Under the pieces are notes generated by a model. The model did no database searches. It was not told the origin of the DNA and was given only the letters and a program-made list of their open reading frames with translations. Below are positions 44,601-54,386 of a stretch of 64,000 nt of DNA, in pieces. The stretch is from Candidatus Segetimicrobium genomatis (lineage in GTDB: Bacteria; Sysuimicrobiota; Sysuimicrobiia; Sysuimicrobiales; Segetimicrobiaceae), in the NCBI GenBank assembly GCA_005882275.1, contig VBAK01000115.1, forward strand, positions 1 through 64,000, given 5' to 3'. The translations under genes were made by a program, and so were the position numbers. Numbering within the stretch: the stretch's first letter is position 1; the number at the start of each line of letters is the position of its first letter.

Positions 44601-45589
44601 CGCCGGGAACCCCGGTACCCGGGGGAGGACGTCACGTCGGGGTTGAGCGCCCGCACGGGATGCCCATCGAAAAAGGCCCGCACGTCCTCAACGGCGTCGC
44701 GGTAGAAGACCTCGTAGCCTTCCCGCGTCACGTACCCAAGGTGCGGGGTGATCACGGTGTTCTCCAGGCGCCTGAGAGGATGGTCCGGGGGAAGCGGCTC
44801 GTCGTCGTACACGTCGAGGGCCGCCCCGGCGACGGCGCCGCGCCGGAGCGCCTCCACCAGGGCTCCCTCGTCAACGATGGGCCCTCGAGAGGTGTTCACC
44901 AGGAAGGCGGTCGGCTTCATCAACGCGAGTTCCCGGGGGCCGAGGAGCCCCTGCGTTCGGTCGCTCAACTTCAGGTGGATCGTCACGACGTCGGCCTGAC
45001 GCAGCAGCCCTTCCTTGGACACCAGGGCCGCTCCACACTCCGCGGCCCGCTCGGCGGTCAGGTGCTGGCTCCACGCGATCACCGGCATCCCAAAGGCGCG
45101 GCCGATCGCTGCGACCTGCGATCCGAGGGTGCCGAGGCCGATGACCCCGAGCGTCTTCCCCTGGAGGCCCACCCCCAGCGTGGTCTGCCAGTGGCCCCGC
45201 CGGGTGGCCTGGTCTTCCCGAGGGATGTGGCGCGTCAGCGCCAGGATCAGCCCCCAGGTCAGCTCCGCGGTCGGATATTTCAGCCCCCGCGTGCCGCACA
45301 CCAGGATCCCCAGGCGCGTGGCGCCGTCGAGATCGATGGAGGCGTTGGCCGCCCCGGTCGTCACCAGCAGGCGCAGCGCCGGCAGCCGCTCCAGCAGCCG
45401 CGTGGGGAACGGGGTGCGCTCGCGCATGGCGACGATCGCGTGAAACGGCGCAAGCCGATCGGCGAGGCGATCCTCGTCCTTGAGGTGGTCGCGAAACACC
45501 TGGACGTCGACGGCCGGACCGAGCGCGCGCCAGTCGGCCATCTCCAGCGCCACGCCCTGATAGTCGTCGAGGACCGCAACCTTGGCCAT
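44597..45589 (-). CDS. NAD-dependent D-2-hydroxyacid dehydrogenase (second copy)
   Basis: 330-aa member of the same superfamily as the gene at 42828 but clearly a different subgroup. It opens KVAVLDDYQGVALEMADW, typical of dehydrogenases found in organic-acid gene clusters. The NAD loop is LGVIGLGTLGSQVAAIG; the triad is Arg in NTSRGPIVDE, Glu in YDDEPLPPDHPL, His in VITPHLGYVT. It converges on the lactonase-like gene and follows the M19 peptidase gene by 33 bases on the minus strand. Confidence 0.9.
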   Translation of the reverse strand: MAKVAVLDDYQGVALEMADWRALGPAVDVQVFRDHLKDEDRLADRLAPFHAIVAMRERTPFPTRLLERLPALRLLVTTGAANASIDLDGATRLGILVCGTRGLKYPTAELTWGLILALTRHIPREDQATRRGHWQTTLGVGLQGKTLGVIGLGTLGSQVAAIGRAFGMPVIAWSQHLTAERAAECGAALVSKEGLLRQADVVTIHLKLSDRTQGLLGPRELALMKPTAFLVNTSRGPIVDEGALVEALRRGAVAGAALDVYDDEPLPPDHPLRRLENTVITPHLGYVTREGYEVFYRDAVEDVRAFFDGHPVRALNPDVTSSPGYRGSRR

Positions 45590-45622
45590 CGACCGGTGAA
45601 CCCGGCCCGCGGGATCCCGAGC

Positions 45623-46705
45623 CTACGCGCCCCAGGTCTCGCGCAGCACCCGCACCCAGTTGCCGTGGGCGAGCTTCCGGAGATCCTCTCCCCCAAAGCC
45701 CCGGTCGCGGAGCGCCTGCATGAGCCTGGGCAGCCCGGCGGCGTCCTTCAGCTCCGCCGGCATCGTCGCGCCGTCGAAGTCGGAGCCCAGGGCCACGTGG
45801 TCGATCCCCATGCGCTTGGCCATGTACTCGATGTGATCCACCATCCGCGCGATGGGGGTGTTGGACTCCCGGCCGCCGTCCTCCCTGAGGAACCCGACGT
45901 GGAAGTTGAGGCCGGCGATCCCGCGGCTCTCGCGGATCGCGTCGAGCTGCCGGTCGGTCAGGTTGCGCGGAGACGGCGACAGGGCATGGGCGTTGGAATG
46001 GGTGGCGACGAGCGGGGCATCGGTGATCCCGGCGACATCCCAAAACCCCCGCTCGTTGATATGCGACAGATCGATCATGATCCTGCGGCGGTTCAGTTGC
46101 CGGACGAGCGCTTTGCCGGCATCGGTGAGCCCCTCGCCCGTGTCCGGGGAACTCGGGAACTTGAACGGCACGCCCCGGGCGAAGCGGTTCCGCCGGCTGT
46201 GCGTGAGGCCGACCGACCGGAGCCCCGACGCGTAGAAGACCTCGAGCGCATGCCCGTCGGGATCGAGCGGCTCCGCGCCCTCGAAGTGCAGCAGCATGGC
46301 GAAGATGCCCGCGTCGAGGCAGCGCTGCAGCTCGGCCGCGGTGTGGACGATCCCGATCCGTCCGCCCGACGCCTGGGCGGTCTCGAGCAGCCGCCCGAGC
46401 AGGTCGAGCGCCGCCGACTGCGCGTAATCGAGCGGCATCGGCTCCGGCCACGTCCGCTCGTCGCCGTAGATCTTCATCCCCGCGTCCGGGTCGGCCCGAC
46501 CGGGCCTCGCATGCTCGGCGTTGACGGGATCGTAGATGTAGACGGCGAAAAAGCCGCCGCCGAGCCCGCCCTCGCGGGCCCGCGGAAGATCGATGTGGCC
46601 TTCCGTGCTCCGGTCGAAGAACGACCGGCCGGTCTTGACGAGGCTGAGGACCGTGTCGTTGTGGCCGTCGAAGATCGGTGGGTCAGGAGACCCTGTGCGC
46701 GCCAT
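45623..46705 (-). CDS. Membrane dipeptidase-like protein (peptidase M19)
   Basis: Zinc dipeptidase of the renal-dipeptidase family (360 aa, amidohydrolase-like barrel). Metal ligands are seen in FDGHNDTVLSL (His-x-Asp), FEGAEPLD (Glu) and PLVATHSNAHAL (His), with HVALGSDFDGATMPAEL near the C-terminus. No signal peptide is apparent, so despite the name it is probably cytosolic. Likely substrates are dipeptides, including D-residue-containing ones. It is first of the pair with the downstream hydroxyacid dehydrogenase. Confidence 0.9.
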   Translation of the reverse strand: MARTGSPDPPIFDGHNDTVLSLVKTGRSFFDRSTEGHIDLPRAREGGLGGGFFAVYIYDPVNAEHARPGRADPDAGMKIYGDERTWPEPMPLDYAQSAALDLLGRLLETAQASGGRIGIVHTAAELQRCLDAGIFAMLLHFEGAEPLDPDGHALEVFYASGLRSVGLTHSRRNRFARGVPFKFPSSPDTGEGLTDAGKALVRQLNRRRIMIDLSHINERGFWDVAGITDAPLVATHSNAHALSPSPRNLTDRQLDAIRESRGIAGLNFHVGFLREDGGRESNTPIARMVDHIEYMAKRMGIDHVALGSDFDGATMPAELKDAAGLPRLMQALRDRGFGGEDLRKLAHGNWVRVLRETWGA

Positions 46706-46815
46706 GGAGGCTTCCTTCCATTCGGGCGCGCGGGATCCCTGTGGACTGGGCTCAGGCCGGGGTCAGCGTGGAGTCGAAACCGCCGCGCGCGGTGTCTCCC
46801 GGCGCGGGCGACGCG

Positions 46816-47133
46816 TCAGATGCGGCAGCCGAACTCGCAGAGGAGCTTGATCAGCCAGCGCTCGCCGATTTTGTAGGTGGCGATCGGGCCCGGGTCCCGG
46901 GTCATCTTCGCGAGCGCGGTGGCCCGCCGCGCGATCACCGCGGCCCGCTTGTAATGCAGCGCCTCGTCCCTGCCGTGTTCGAGGAACGCGAGAATCGTCT
47001 GGTCGATCCACGCGACGACCTGCCGGCCGAACGGAAGTTCCTCGAGGCAGAACTCTTCGGTCGGGGTCTTCTGGATGGCGCGCCCCCAGCTGCGAAGCTC
47101 TTCGACAGATACATCGAGGTCGTCGAGTCTCAT
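46816..47133 (-). CDS. Small helical hypothetical protein
   Basis: Unrecognised 105-aa soluble protein, mostly alpha-helical. It opens MRLDDLDVSVEELRSWGR, has a central VAWIDQTILAFLEHGRDEAL and ends KLLCEFGCRI with two of its three cysteines near the C-terminus. GGGAG lies directly upstream of the ATG. It is 110 bases before the M19 gene on the same strand and could be in its transcript. An AT-rich promoter-like block lies about 100 bases upstream. Confidence 0.6.
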   Translation of the reverse strand: MRLDDLDVSVEELRSWGRAIQKTPTEEFCLEELPFGRQVVAWIDQTILAFLEHGRDEALHYKRAAVIARRATALAKMTRDPGPIATYKIGERWLIKLLCEFGCRI

Positions 47134-47523
47134 CTCCCGCCTCCCGCGGTCCCTGACACTCTATTGCCCAGGATGCAGGGACATCCGGACCTCCCCGGGA
47201 GCCGGGAGCGGTAACTTGTGTCACAGGATGGAGATAGACAATATAGATATATTTATACCCTTCCTTGACACCAACTCACGGGAGATAGGCCGGAGGACGC
47301 CCGAACGGGCGCCCGCTCGTTTCCGGGCCCCCCGCCGCCCCCTCTGTGGGAGGCCCGGCAAAGTCATGCCGTCGTCCCCCTCTCGAGCACCCAGTCCCAG
47401 GGCGCGCGCTCCGACCAGCGATGCCCTCGGTTCCTGCGACGAGATCCAATCCATCGTCTGAGTGCCGGTGTATCAGGAGACGAACGGTTCAAGAGGACAT
47501 CATCGACGAAAGGAGGGACCACA
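47134..47523. other. Divergent intergenic region with AT-rich block
   Basis: About 390 bases between the small helical protein gene (minus) and the secreted-peptide gene (plus). The block 47238-47262 (ATATAGATATATTTATA core) is strikingly AT-rich for this genome. On the minus strand TTGGTG and TATATC 17 bases apart could form a promoter for the minus gene. A TTGACA at 47265-47270 faces the plus side, but I find no matching -10. No other gene is seen. Confidence 0.4.
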
Positions 47524-47742
47524 ATGAACAGGATCCTGGCCCTGCTGGTGCTGGGCGCGTCCATCGCGCTCACCGGCGCGACCGCGTTTGCCGAGTCCGA
47601 CGCGGTGGAACCGGTGCCAATGCACCCCACGGCCCCGCAGGCCACCAGCCAGAACGACCCGGTCACCCCGGGCACGGTTGCGGGCACCGGCGCGCCGTCG
47701 TTCAACGAAATGCGCTGGCACGAGCACGAGGGGAACCGATAG
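47524..47742 (+). CDS. Small exported protein upstream of beta-propeller protein
   Basis: 72-aa protein with a clear signal peptide (ILALLVLGASIALTGATAFA, cleavage about residue 23). The mature peptide of about 49 residues is Pro/Thr-rich, with no Cys, and ends NEMRWHEHEGNR, a His/Glu-rich tail that might bind metal. GAAAGGAGGGACC precedes the ATG, a very strong site. The beta-propeller/cupredoxin gene begins 89 bases later on the same strand and is probably cotranscribed. Confidence 0.7.
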   Translation: MNRILALLVLGASIALTGATAFAESDAVEPVPMHPTAPQATSQNDPVTPGTVAGTGAPSFNEMRWHEHEGNR

Positions 47743-47831
47743 CCCCCGGGCGACGCCGCCGGCCGGCCGCGGGACGCGGGCGGCCGGCGGCGCGCCTCAA
47801 CTTCTGCGAACGCCGACTGGAGGACAGTGAG

Positions 47832-49238
47832 ATGAAACACAACGCTTCCCATCCCAACACGTCACACCCGGACGCCCGGCGCGCCTGGCGGCGGCTGAAA
47901 CACCTGGCGAGTCTCGTGGCCGTGGCCGGCCTGGCCGCGACGATGTGGGCCGGGACGATCCAGACCCCGGCCGCGGCCGCCGTGCGCGGCGCGCCCAAGG
48001 CCTATGTGGGACTCTTTAACGACAATGCCGTCGCGGTGATCGATACCCGCGCCAACCGTGTCCTCACGACGATCCCGATCCCCGCCGGCCCGCACGGCCT
48101 GGTGATCTCTCCTGACGGACTCCGCGTGTACGCGAGCAGCGACGGCGACTCCACGGTGAGCGTCATCAGCACGAGCACCGACCGCGTGGTGAGCCGCATC
48201 GACGTCGGCAAGGCCCCCCACGGGCTGGCGATCAACCGGAGCGGGAGCCTGGTGCTGGTCGCGGTATTCGGCGCGGGCCGGGTGGCGATGATCGACACCG
48301 TCCGCAACGAAGTCGTCGCCAGGATCCCGGTGGGCAACCCGCACAACATCGCCATCAGCCCCGACGGGCGCACCGCGTACGTCGCCTCCCAGCAGCCGGG
48401 CGCGGCCCAGCTTGCGATCCTGGACCTCGCGGCCCGCCGGCAGGTGGGGACCGTCCCGCTGGACAAGACCCCGCGCGCCCTCACGTTCAGTCCCGACGGC
48501 GCCGCGCTCTACTACACTCTCGCCGGCTCCGATGCCGTCCAGGTGCTCGACCCGAAGCAGAACCGGGTCGTCGCCCAGATCCCGGTCGGGGCGTCCCCCC
48601 ATCATCCGTTCTTCACCGCGAACGGCGCGTATGGTCTCGTGGTCAGCCAGGGGCCCGGTGAACTGGCGGTCATCAGCCCGGGAACTCACACGGTCATCGG
48701 GACCGTCACCGTCGGCAGGCTGCCCCACTGGATCGCCGCGTCGTCCAACGGCGATACCGCCTACGTGACCAACGAGGGTTCGAACAGCGTCACGGTCGTC
48801 GACGTCGAGAAGCAGCGGGTGCTGGCAACGATTCCCGTCGGCACCGCGCCGCGCAAGATCGTCGTGCAGCCCGGGCACGCCGCCAAGGACGCAGCCGTCG
48901 CGCCTGCGGAGACGCCGGCGCAGGCGCCGCCTGTGACCGCATCCGCTCCCGGGGCGGCGGTCTCGACCGCGCCGGCCATGGCGGATGGCAGCGGTGCGGT
49001 TCGCATCCAGAACTTCGCCTTTACCCCGGCGCCGATCACGGTGACGCCGGGAACCACCGTCGTCTGGACCAACGCGGACGCGATCCCGCACACCAGCACC
49101 GGCAGGGACAGGCAGTGGGACTCCGGTCCGATCCAGCCCGGCACGAGCTTCACGGTGACCTTCGACAAAGCCGGTACCTACACGTACGCCTGCACGATCC
49201 ATCCGTTCATGCAGGCGACGGTGATCGTCAAGCCGTGA
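47832..49238 (+). CDS. YVTN-type beta-propeller protein fused to a cupredoxin domain
   Basis: Exported 468-aa protein. After a signal region (LKHLASLVAVAGLAATMW, ending AAAA), about seven repeats of the YVTN/NHL-like type occupy residues 60-355, with units such as VAVIDTRANRVLTTIPIPAGPHGLVISPDG and AYVTNEGSNSVTVVDVEKQR. An Ala/Pro linker leads to a C-terminal plastocyanin-like domain: FAFTPAPITVTPGTTVVWTN, the first copper His in IPHTST, and CTIHPFM supplying Cys, His and probably Met. A type 1 copper site is therefore complete. It may pass electrons or bind copper outside the cell. The propeller's ligand is unknown. Confidence 0.87.
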   Translation: MKHNASHPNTSHPDARRAWRRLKHLASLVAVAGLAATMWAGTIQTPAAAAVRGAPKAYVGLFNDNAVAVIDTRANRVLTTIPIPAGPHGLVISPDGLRVYASSDGDSTVSVISTSTDRVVSRIDVGKAPHGLAINRSGSLVLVAVFGAGRVAMIDTVRNEVVARIPVGNPHNIAISPDGRTAYVASQQPGAAQLAILDLAARRQVGTVPLDKTPRALTFSPDGAALYYTLAGSDAVQVLDPKQNRVVAQIPVGASPHHPFFTANGAYGLVVSQGPGELAVISPGTHTVIGTVTVGRLPHWIAASSNGDTAYVTNEGSNSVTVVDVEKQRVLATIPVGTAPRKIVVQPGHAAKDAAVAPAETPAQAPPVTASAPGAAVSTAPAMADGSGAVRIQNFAFTPAPITVTPGTTVVWTNADAIPHTSTGRDRQWDSGPIQPGTSFTVTFDKAGTYTYACTIHPFMQATVIVKP

Positions 49239-49358
49239 GCGTTGCCGGGAGCGGCCTGCCCCCGGGCACGAACCCTCAGGGGGCGCGGAGCCGTATACTG
49301 AGCACCGGGGCCCGCGGGACGCGGAGCCCCGTGCCGGCGCGCGCCGGAGGGGTGAAAG

Positions 49359-51194
49359 TTGGGTACGAAAGAGGCTGTGGCGGTGAAAGGCACGACGGGC
49401 AGGCCGGAACCGTGGCACCGGGCACCGTGGGCGCGGATCGGGGGCGTGATCCTGCTGATCGGCCTGGCGGCCGCGCTGGCCGCGCCCTTCCTGGTCCCGG
49501 TGGACCGCTTCCGGCCGCTCGTGGTGCGGCAGATCGAGGCCGCGACCGGGTACCCGATCCAGATCGACGCCCTGAGGCTCTACCTGGTGCCGGTGGTGCA
49601 CATCCGTGCGGCGGGCGTCCGCATGAAGAACCCGCCGGGCCGCCCGCGGGGTGACGCGGTCGTCGTGAAGTCCATCGATATCGGGGTCGCGCCGCGCGCC
49701 CTGCTCTCGCGGATGCTGGAGGTCACGTACATCGCCGTCAAGGGCGTCCGCGCGAACCTCGTCCAATATCCCGACGGCCGGACGAACTTCGACCAAACGG
49801 CGGCTCCCCACAGCGCGCGGGCTCCCGGCCCCGTCCCGGCGCAGCGGGGCGCCCCCCTGCTGAGCCTCGCCCGCATCGGCACGGTGACGGTCAGGGACGT
49901 CACGATCACGACCGCGAGTTCCGGCGCGGACCGCGGTCAGGCAGCGCCCGCTCTGACGTTGAGCGGGGTGAACGCCAGGATCCGTTCCATCGACATGAAC
50001 GCACCGGACTGGTCAAGAACACTCGACATCGAGGCGAACTTGAGCGGCGCGAGGCTCTCCACGCCGTCGCTGGCCAAACCGGTCCTGTTCCACACCGGCC
50101 GGCTGATCCTCAAGGGCGCCGCGGGACGGGGAACGTTTTCCGCGTCGCTCGACAACGTGCGCGCCGATGGAACCGCCGTGATCGCCGGCCTCAATCCACC
50201 GTCCGTCACCTTCACGATCGCCGTCCCCGCACTCGACGTCGACAGCCTGGAGCGTCTGGGGATCGGCGGCGCGGCCGGCGGCGCCGCGACATCACGCGGC
50301 GTCCCGGCTCACGCCGCGGCCCCGGCCAACCCGGCGCCCGCACCGCGACACCTGCTGGCGCGCGGAGAGATCAAGATCGACAGGCTCGTGGCGTCCCCGC
50401 TGGAAGCGACCCGGTTCAACGGCAGGCTGAGCGTGTACAGCAGCGCGATGGTCTTGGACTCCTTCGCGCTCTCCGCCTACGGCGGCCTCATCCGGGGTGG
50501 AGCGGCGGTGGATTACGCGGCCGCCACCCTCCCCCTCATCGCGACCGCGCAGGCGCGTGGGATCAACCTCGGCCGGATGGTGAGCACCCTCTCTCCCCAA
50601 GCGAGGAAAATCACCGGCACGCTCGACGCCGATCTCAGGCTGGCGACCGCCGCGGGGCGGGACCCCAAGGCGGCGCTGACGGGGACAGGCGCGTTCGCGG
50701 TGCGCAACGGGTCGTTCCCGGGACTGGACCTCAAGAGCAGCCTGGCGCAGATGGCCAGAGCCCTGCAGCTCAACGTCCCCGCGGGCGACACCCGGTTCCG
50801 CTACTTCGGCGGGGACCTGCGCATCGCCCGGCAGCGCGTGGAGAGCCACTCCCTCCGGTTACAGGGGGACGACCTGGACGGAACGGCCGGGGGCAGCCTC
50901 GGCTTCGACAAGACGCTGGACTACACGGGCGTCGCCGTGCTGAAGGCGCTGGCCTCGGGGGCATCCGCCTCGGCGGGCGCGCTGCCCTCGGTGAGCCAGC
51001 TGTTCGGCAAGATGGTGCCTGGAGCCGCGGGCGCGACCGGAGCCCAGGTGCCGTTCTCCCTGCGCGGGACCCTGGACGATCCCAAGTTTTCTCTGGCCGG
51101 CACCCCGCAGTTCATCCGCAGCCAGACCACCCAGCCGCCGCCCGACCAGCCGCAGCCCCCATCCCTGCAGGATCTGTTCAAGCTCTTCCATTAG
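49359..51194 (+). CDS. AsmA-family envelope protein
   Basis: Membrane-anchored 611-aa protein. One N-terminal helix (IGGVILLIGLAAALAAPFLV) is followed by PVDRFRPLVVRQIEAATGYPIQIDALRL, the AsmA opening, and by long amphipathic beta-strands. The C-terminal AsmA-2-like part includes FAVRNGSFPGLDLKSSLAQMARAL and FRYFGGDLRIARQRVESHSLRLQG. The AsmA/TamB superfamily bridges inner and outer membranes and moves or organises lipids in diderms. The apparent start is TTG at 49359, behind GGAGGGG; GTG at 49377 is possible. The gene follows the propeller gene by about 120 bases. Confidence 0.85.
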   Translation: MGTKEAVAVKGTTGRPEPWHRAPWARIGGVILLIGLAAALAAPFLVPVDRFRPLVVRQIEAATGYPIQIDALRLYLVPVVHIRAAGVRMKNPPGRPRGDAVVVKSIDIGVAPRALLSRMLEVTYIAVKGVRANLVQYPDGRTNFDQTAAPHSARAPGPVPAQRGAPLLSLARIGTVTVRDVTITTASSGADRGQAAPALTLSGVNARIRSIDMNAPDWSRTLDIEANLSGARLSTPSLAKPVLFHTGRLILKGAAGRGTFSASLDNVRADGTAVIAGLNPPSVTFTIAVPALDVDSLERLGIGGAAGGAATSRGVPAHAAAPANPAPAPRHLLARGEIKIDRLVASPLEATRFNGRLSVYSSAMVLDSFALSAYGGLIRGGAAVDYAAATLPLIATAQARGINLGRMVSTLSPQARKITGTLDADLRLATAAGRDPKAALTGTGAFAVRNGSFPGLDLKSSLAQMARALQLNVPAGDTRFRYFGGDLRIARQRVESHSLRLQGDDLDGTAGGSLGFDKTLDYTGVAVLKALASGASASAGALPSVSQLFGKMVPGAAGATGAQVPFSLRGTLDDPKFSLAGTPQFIRSQTTQPPPDQPQPPSLQDLFKLFH

Positions 51195-51361
51195 GACACC
51201 GCTGGGACACCGCGTTTTCGGGCGCCGGGAACCGGCCCTTCAACAGGGGTTCTCCGGGCTACCGTCGTAGCGTGTTCGTAATGTTCCCCGGTCGCGCTCG
51301 AGCGGACCGCGGGCCGACACCCGCTGTGCGGCGCGCGGCCAATCTTCCTGGGGGGTGTCGC

Positions 51362-52453
51362 ATGGAACGAGGACCCAAGCCATCCCGGATCGGACGGATC
51401 TGGATTGTGCTGCCGCTGGCGGCGGCGATGACCGTCGCCGTCTGGACGCAGGGGGCGCGGCAGGCCGCTTCCCAGCAGGCGCCGGCGCCGTTCTCCCGGC
51501 TCCTCGCGCTCGGCCCGGCCACCCGCTTCACGCCGCAGGCCAAGTGGTGCAGCGGCGCCAGGATCGTCTTCTTCCCGGGCGGGCCGGCCGGAGGGGTGTT
51601 CGCCAACAACGTCTACAACGGCGCGCGGCAGGCCGAACTCGATCTGGGTCCTCGGGTGCAGTACGTATTCTCGGACTGGGATCCGCAGAAGATGATCCAG
51701 CAGTTCAAGGAGACCGCGGCGACCAGGCCGGACGGGATCGCGGTGATGGGGCACCCTGGGGACGCCGCGTTCGATCCGCTGATCGAAGACGCCGAGGCCA
51801 ATGGGATCATCGTCACCAGCGGGAACACACAGCTGCCCAAGATGGAACAGCGCTACGCCGCCAAGGGGTTCGGGTATGTCGGGCAGGATCTGTACGGCTC
51901 CGGATCCGCTCTCGCGGCCGAGGCGCTCCGGCGCTCCGGCCTCAAGGCCGGGGCCCGCGCGATGGTCTGGGGGCTCCTGTCGCAGCCGACGCGCGGCCTG
52001 CGGACCAAGGGCGCGATCGACACCCTGAAGAAAGCCGGGCTCACGGTCGACTACCTCGAGATCGACTCGGCCACCAACGCGGACCCGCAGGCGGGGACGC
52101 CCACGTTCACCGGCTATGTGTCGTCGCATCCCGATGTCAGGCTGGTCATCACGGATCACGGCGGCCTCACCGCCACGGTCGAAACCTATCTCAAGACCGC
52201 CGGCAAGAAGCCCGGGGAGATCTACGCGGCCGGGTTCGATCTGTCGCCGGCGACCGTGACCAGCATCCGCGGCGGGTGGACCAACCTGGTCATCGATCAG
52301 CAGCCCTGGCTGCAGGGGTACCTCCCCATCTTGAACATTTGCCTGACGAAGGTCTACGGATTCTCGGGCCTGCATATCGACACGGGCGGGGGGTTCGCCG
52401 ACAAGAATAACATCAACTTTCTCGCGCCGCTTGCGGAAAAGGAAGTACGCTAG
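51362..52453 (+). CDS. Sugar-type ABC transporter substrate-binding protein
   Basis: Exported binding protein (363 aa) of the type I periplasmic-binding (RbsB/XylF-like) fold. The signal region is IWIVLPLAAAMTVAVW. Mature features are IVFFPGGPAGGVFANNVYNGARQAEL, QFKETAATRPDGIAVMGHPGD, YVGQDLYGSGSALAAEAL, VRLVITDHGG and WLQGYLPILNICL. These place it with monosaccharide, polyol or AI-2-type binders; the exact ligand is not clear. GGGGGGTG precedes the ATG. ATPase and permease genes follow in the same operon. Confidence 0.87.
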   Translation: MERGPKPSRIGRIWIVLPLAAAMTVAVWTQGARQAASQQAPAPFSRLLALGPATRFTPQAKWCSGARIVFFPGGPAGGVFANNVYNGARQAELDLGPRVQYVFSDWDPQKMIQQFKETAATRPDGIAVMGHPGDAAFDPLIEDAEANGIIVTSGNTQLPKMEQRYAAKGFGYVGQDLYGSGSALAAEALRRSGLKAGARAMVWGLLSQPTRGLRTKGAIDTLKKAGLTVDYLEIDSATNADPQAGTPTFTGYVSSHPDVRLVITDHGGLTATVETYLKTAGKKPGEIYAAGFDLSPATVTSIRGGWTNLVIDQQPWLQGYLPILNICLTKVYGFSGLHIDTGGGFADKNNINFLAPLAEKEVR

Positions 52454-52454
52454 C

Positions 52455-53303
<849 letters not shown>

Positions 53304-53341
53304 AGAGGGCCCGCGCGTGAGCGGGGCCGAAGCGGCGCGCG

Positions 53342-54352
53342 ATGGTCACCCACACGGAGGCGCGGCACGGACCGGCCGGGGGCGGCTGGGTCGGGCTCGC
53401 GCGCTACGGCCGCCGGCACGCCACGCAGCTCGCCACGATCGCCGTCGGGCTGGTGATCTGGCTGATCTTCGTCGCCGGCGCGCCCCGGACGTTCCTGTCC
53501 CCCAACATCTACCAGGCGTTCATGTCCACGACGCCCTTCTTCGCGCTCGTCGCCCTGCCGCTGACGATGGTGGTGATCGCCGGGGAGATCGACCTGTCGT
53601 TTCCCGCGGTCATGTCCCTGGGGACGGGGGCGTTTTCGTTCACGCTGCTCTACACGAACAGCCTGATCCTCGCCTCCGCCGCGTGCGCGCTGGCGGGGAT
53701 CCTGGCGGGGCTCGTCAACGGCGCGATTGTGGCGGGGCTCGGGATCCCGTCGCTCGTCGCCACGATCGGCACACAGTTCTTCTGGCGCGGGGTCGTGCTG
53801 GTCGGCACGGGCGGCAGCGGCGTCTCCCTCGTCCCCACCCGAGGGACCGCGTTCTACAGCGCGATGGTCGGGCGTGTGGGCGGCGCGGTCCCGGCGCAGA
53901 TGCTCTGGACGGTGTTCGCGGCGCTCCTCATGGCGCTGCTGTTGAATCGCCACCGGTTTGGCGCCCACGTCTACCTGATCGGAGACAACATCGAGAGCGC
54001 GCGGCTCATGGGCATCAACGTGCGCCAGCGGAAGACGGCCCTGTTTGTCTTGATGGCGGTGGCGGCCGCGTTCGCCGGGCTGATCGCCAGCCTCGAGGTG
54101 ACGTACTACTGGCCCACGCTCGGCGACGGGTATCTGCTCACCACGATCGCGTCCGTGTTTCTCGGCGGCACCTCGGTGTTCGGCGGCACGGGCACCATCG
54201 CCGGGACGCTGGTCGCCTGCTTCATCATCGGCGCCATCAACGCCGGCGTCGTGGCCATCGGCCTCACCGGGTTCTGGACCCAGCTCATCTACGGCCTGAT
54301 CATCGTGAGCTCGGTGACCCTGCAGACCGTGCTCAGCCGGAGGCTCACGTAG
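53342..54352 (+). CDS. Sugar-type ABC transporter permease (RbsC/XylH family)
   Basis: Inner-membrane permease (336 aa, eight to ten spans). MVVIAGEIDLSFPAVMSLGTGAF is the family signature (usually GGIDLSVGS), VAGLGIPSLVATIGTQFFWRG the second conserved block, and GDNIESARLMGINVRQRK the cytoplasmic coupling loop. FLGGTSVFGGTGTIAGTLVACFIIGAINAGVV closes the pattern. It starts 38 bases after the ATPase stop and completes the importer. Confidence 0.9.
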   Translation: MVTHTEARHGPAGGGWVGLARYGRRHATQLATIAVGLVIWLIFVAGAPRTFLSPNIYQAFMSTTPFFALVALPLTMVVIAGEIDLSFPAVMSLGTGAFSFTLLYTNSLILASAACALAGILAGLVNGAIVAGLGIPSLVATIGTQFFWRGVVLVGTGGSGVSLVPTRGTAFYSAMVGRVGGAVPAQMLWTVFAALLMALLLNRHRFGAHVYLIGDNIESARLMGINVRQRKTALFVLMAVAAAFAGLIASLEVTYYWPTLGDGYLLTTIASVFLGGTSVFGGTGTIAGTLVACFIIGAINAGVVAIGLTGFWTQLIYGLIIVSSVTLQTVLSRRLT

Positions 54353-54386
54353 GCGGGCGGCGCGGAGTCCCGGCCCGCCCGCGCTG

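Noticed and set aside
42255..46876. Long frames of 761 (minus) and 850 (plus) codons opposite dehydrogenase, MBL and M19 genes
   Set aside because: Shadow reading of real catalytic genes with intact active-site motifs on the other strand; composition typical of antisense in GC-rich DNA.
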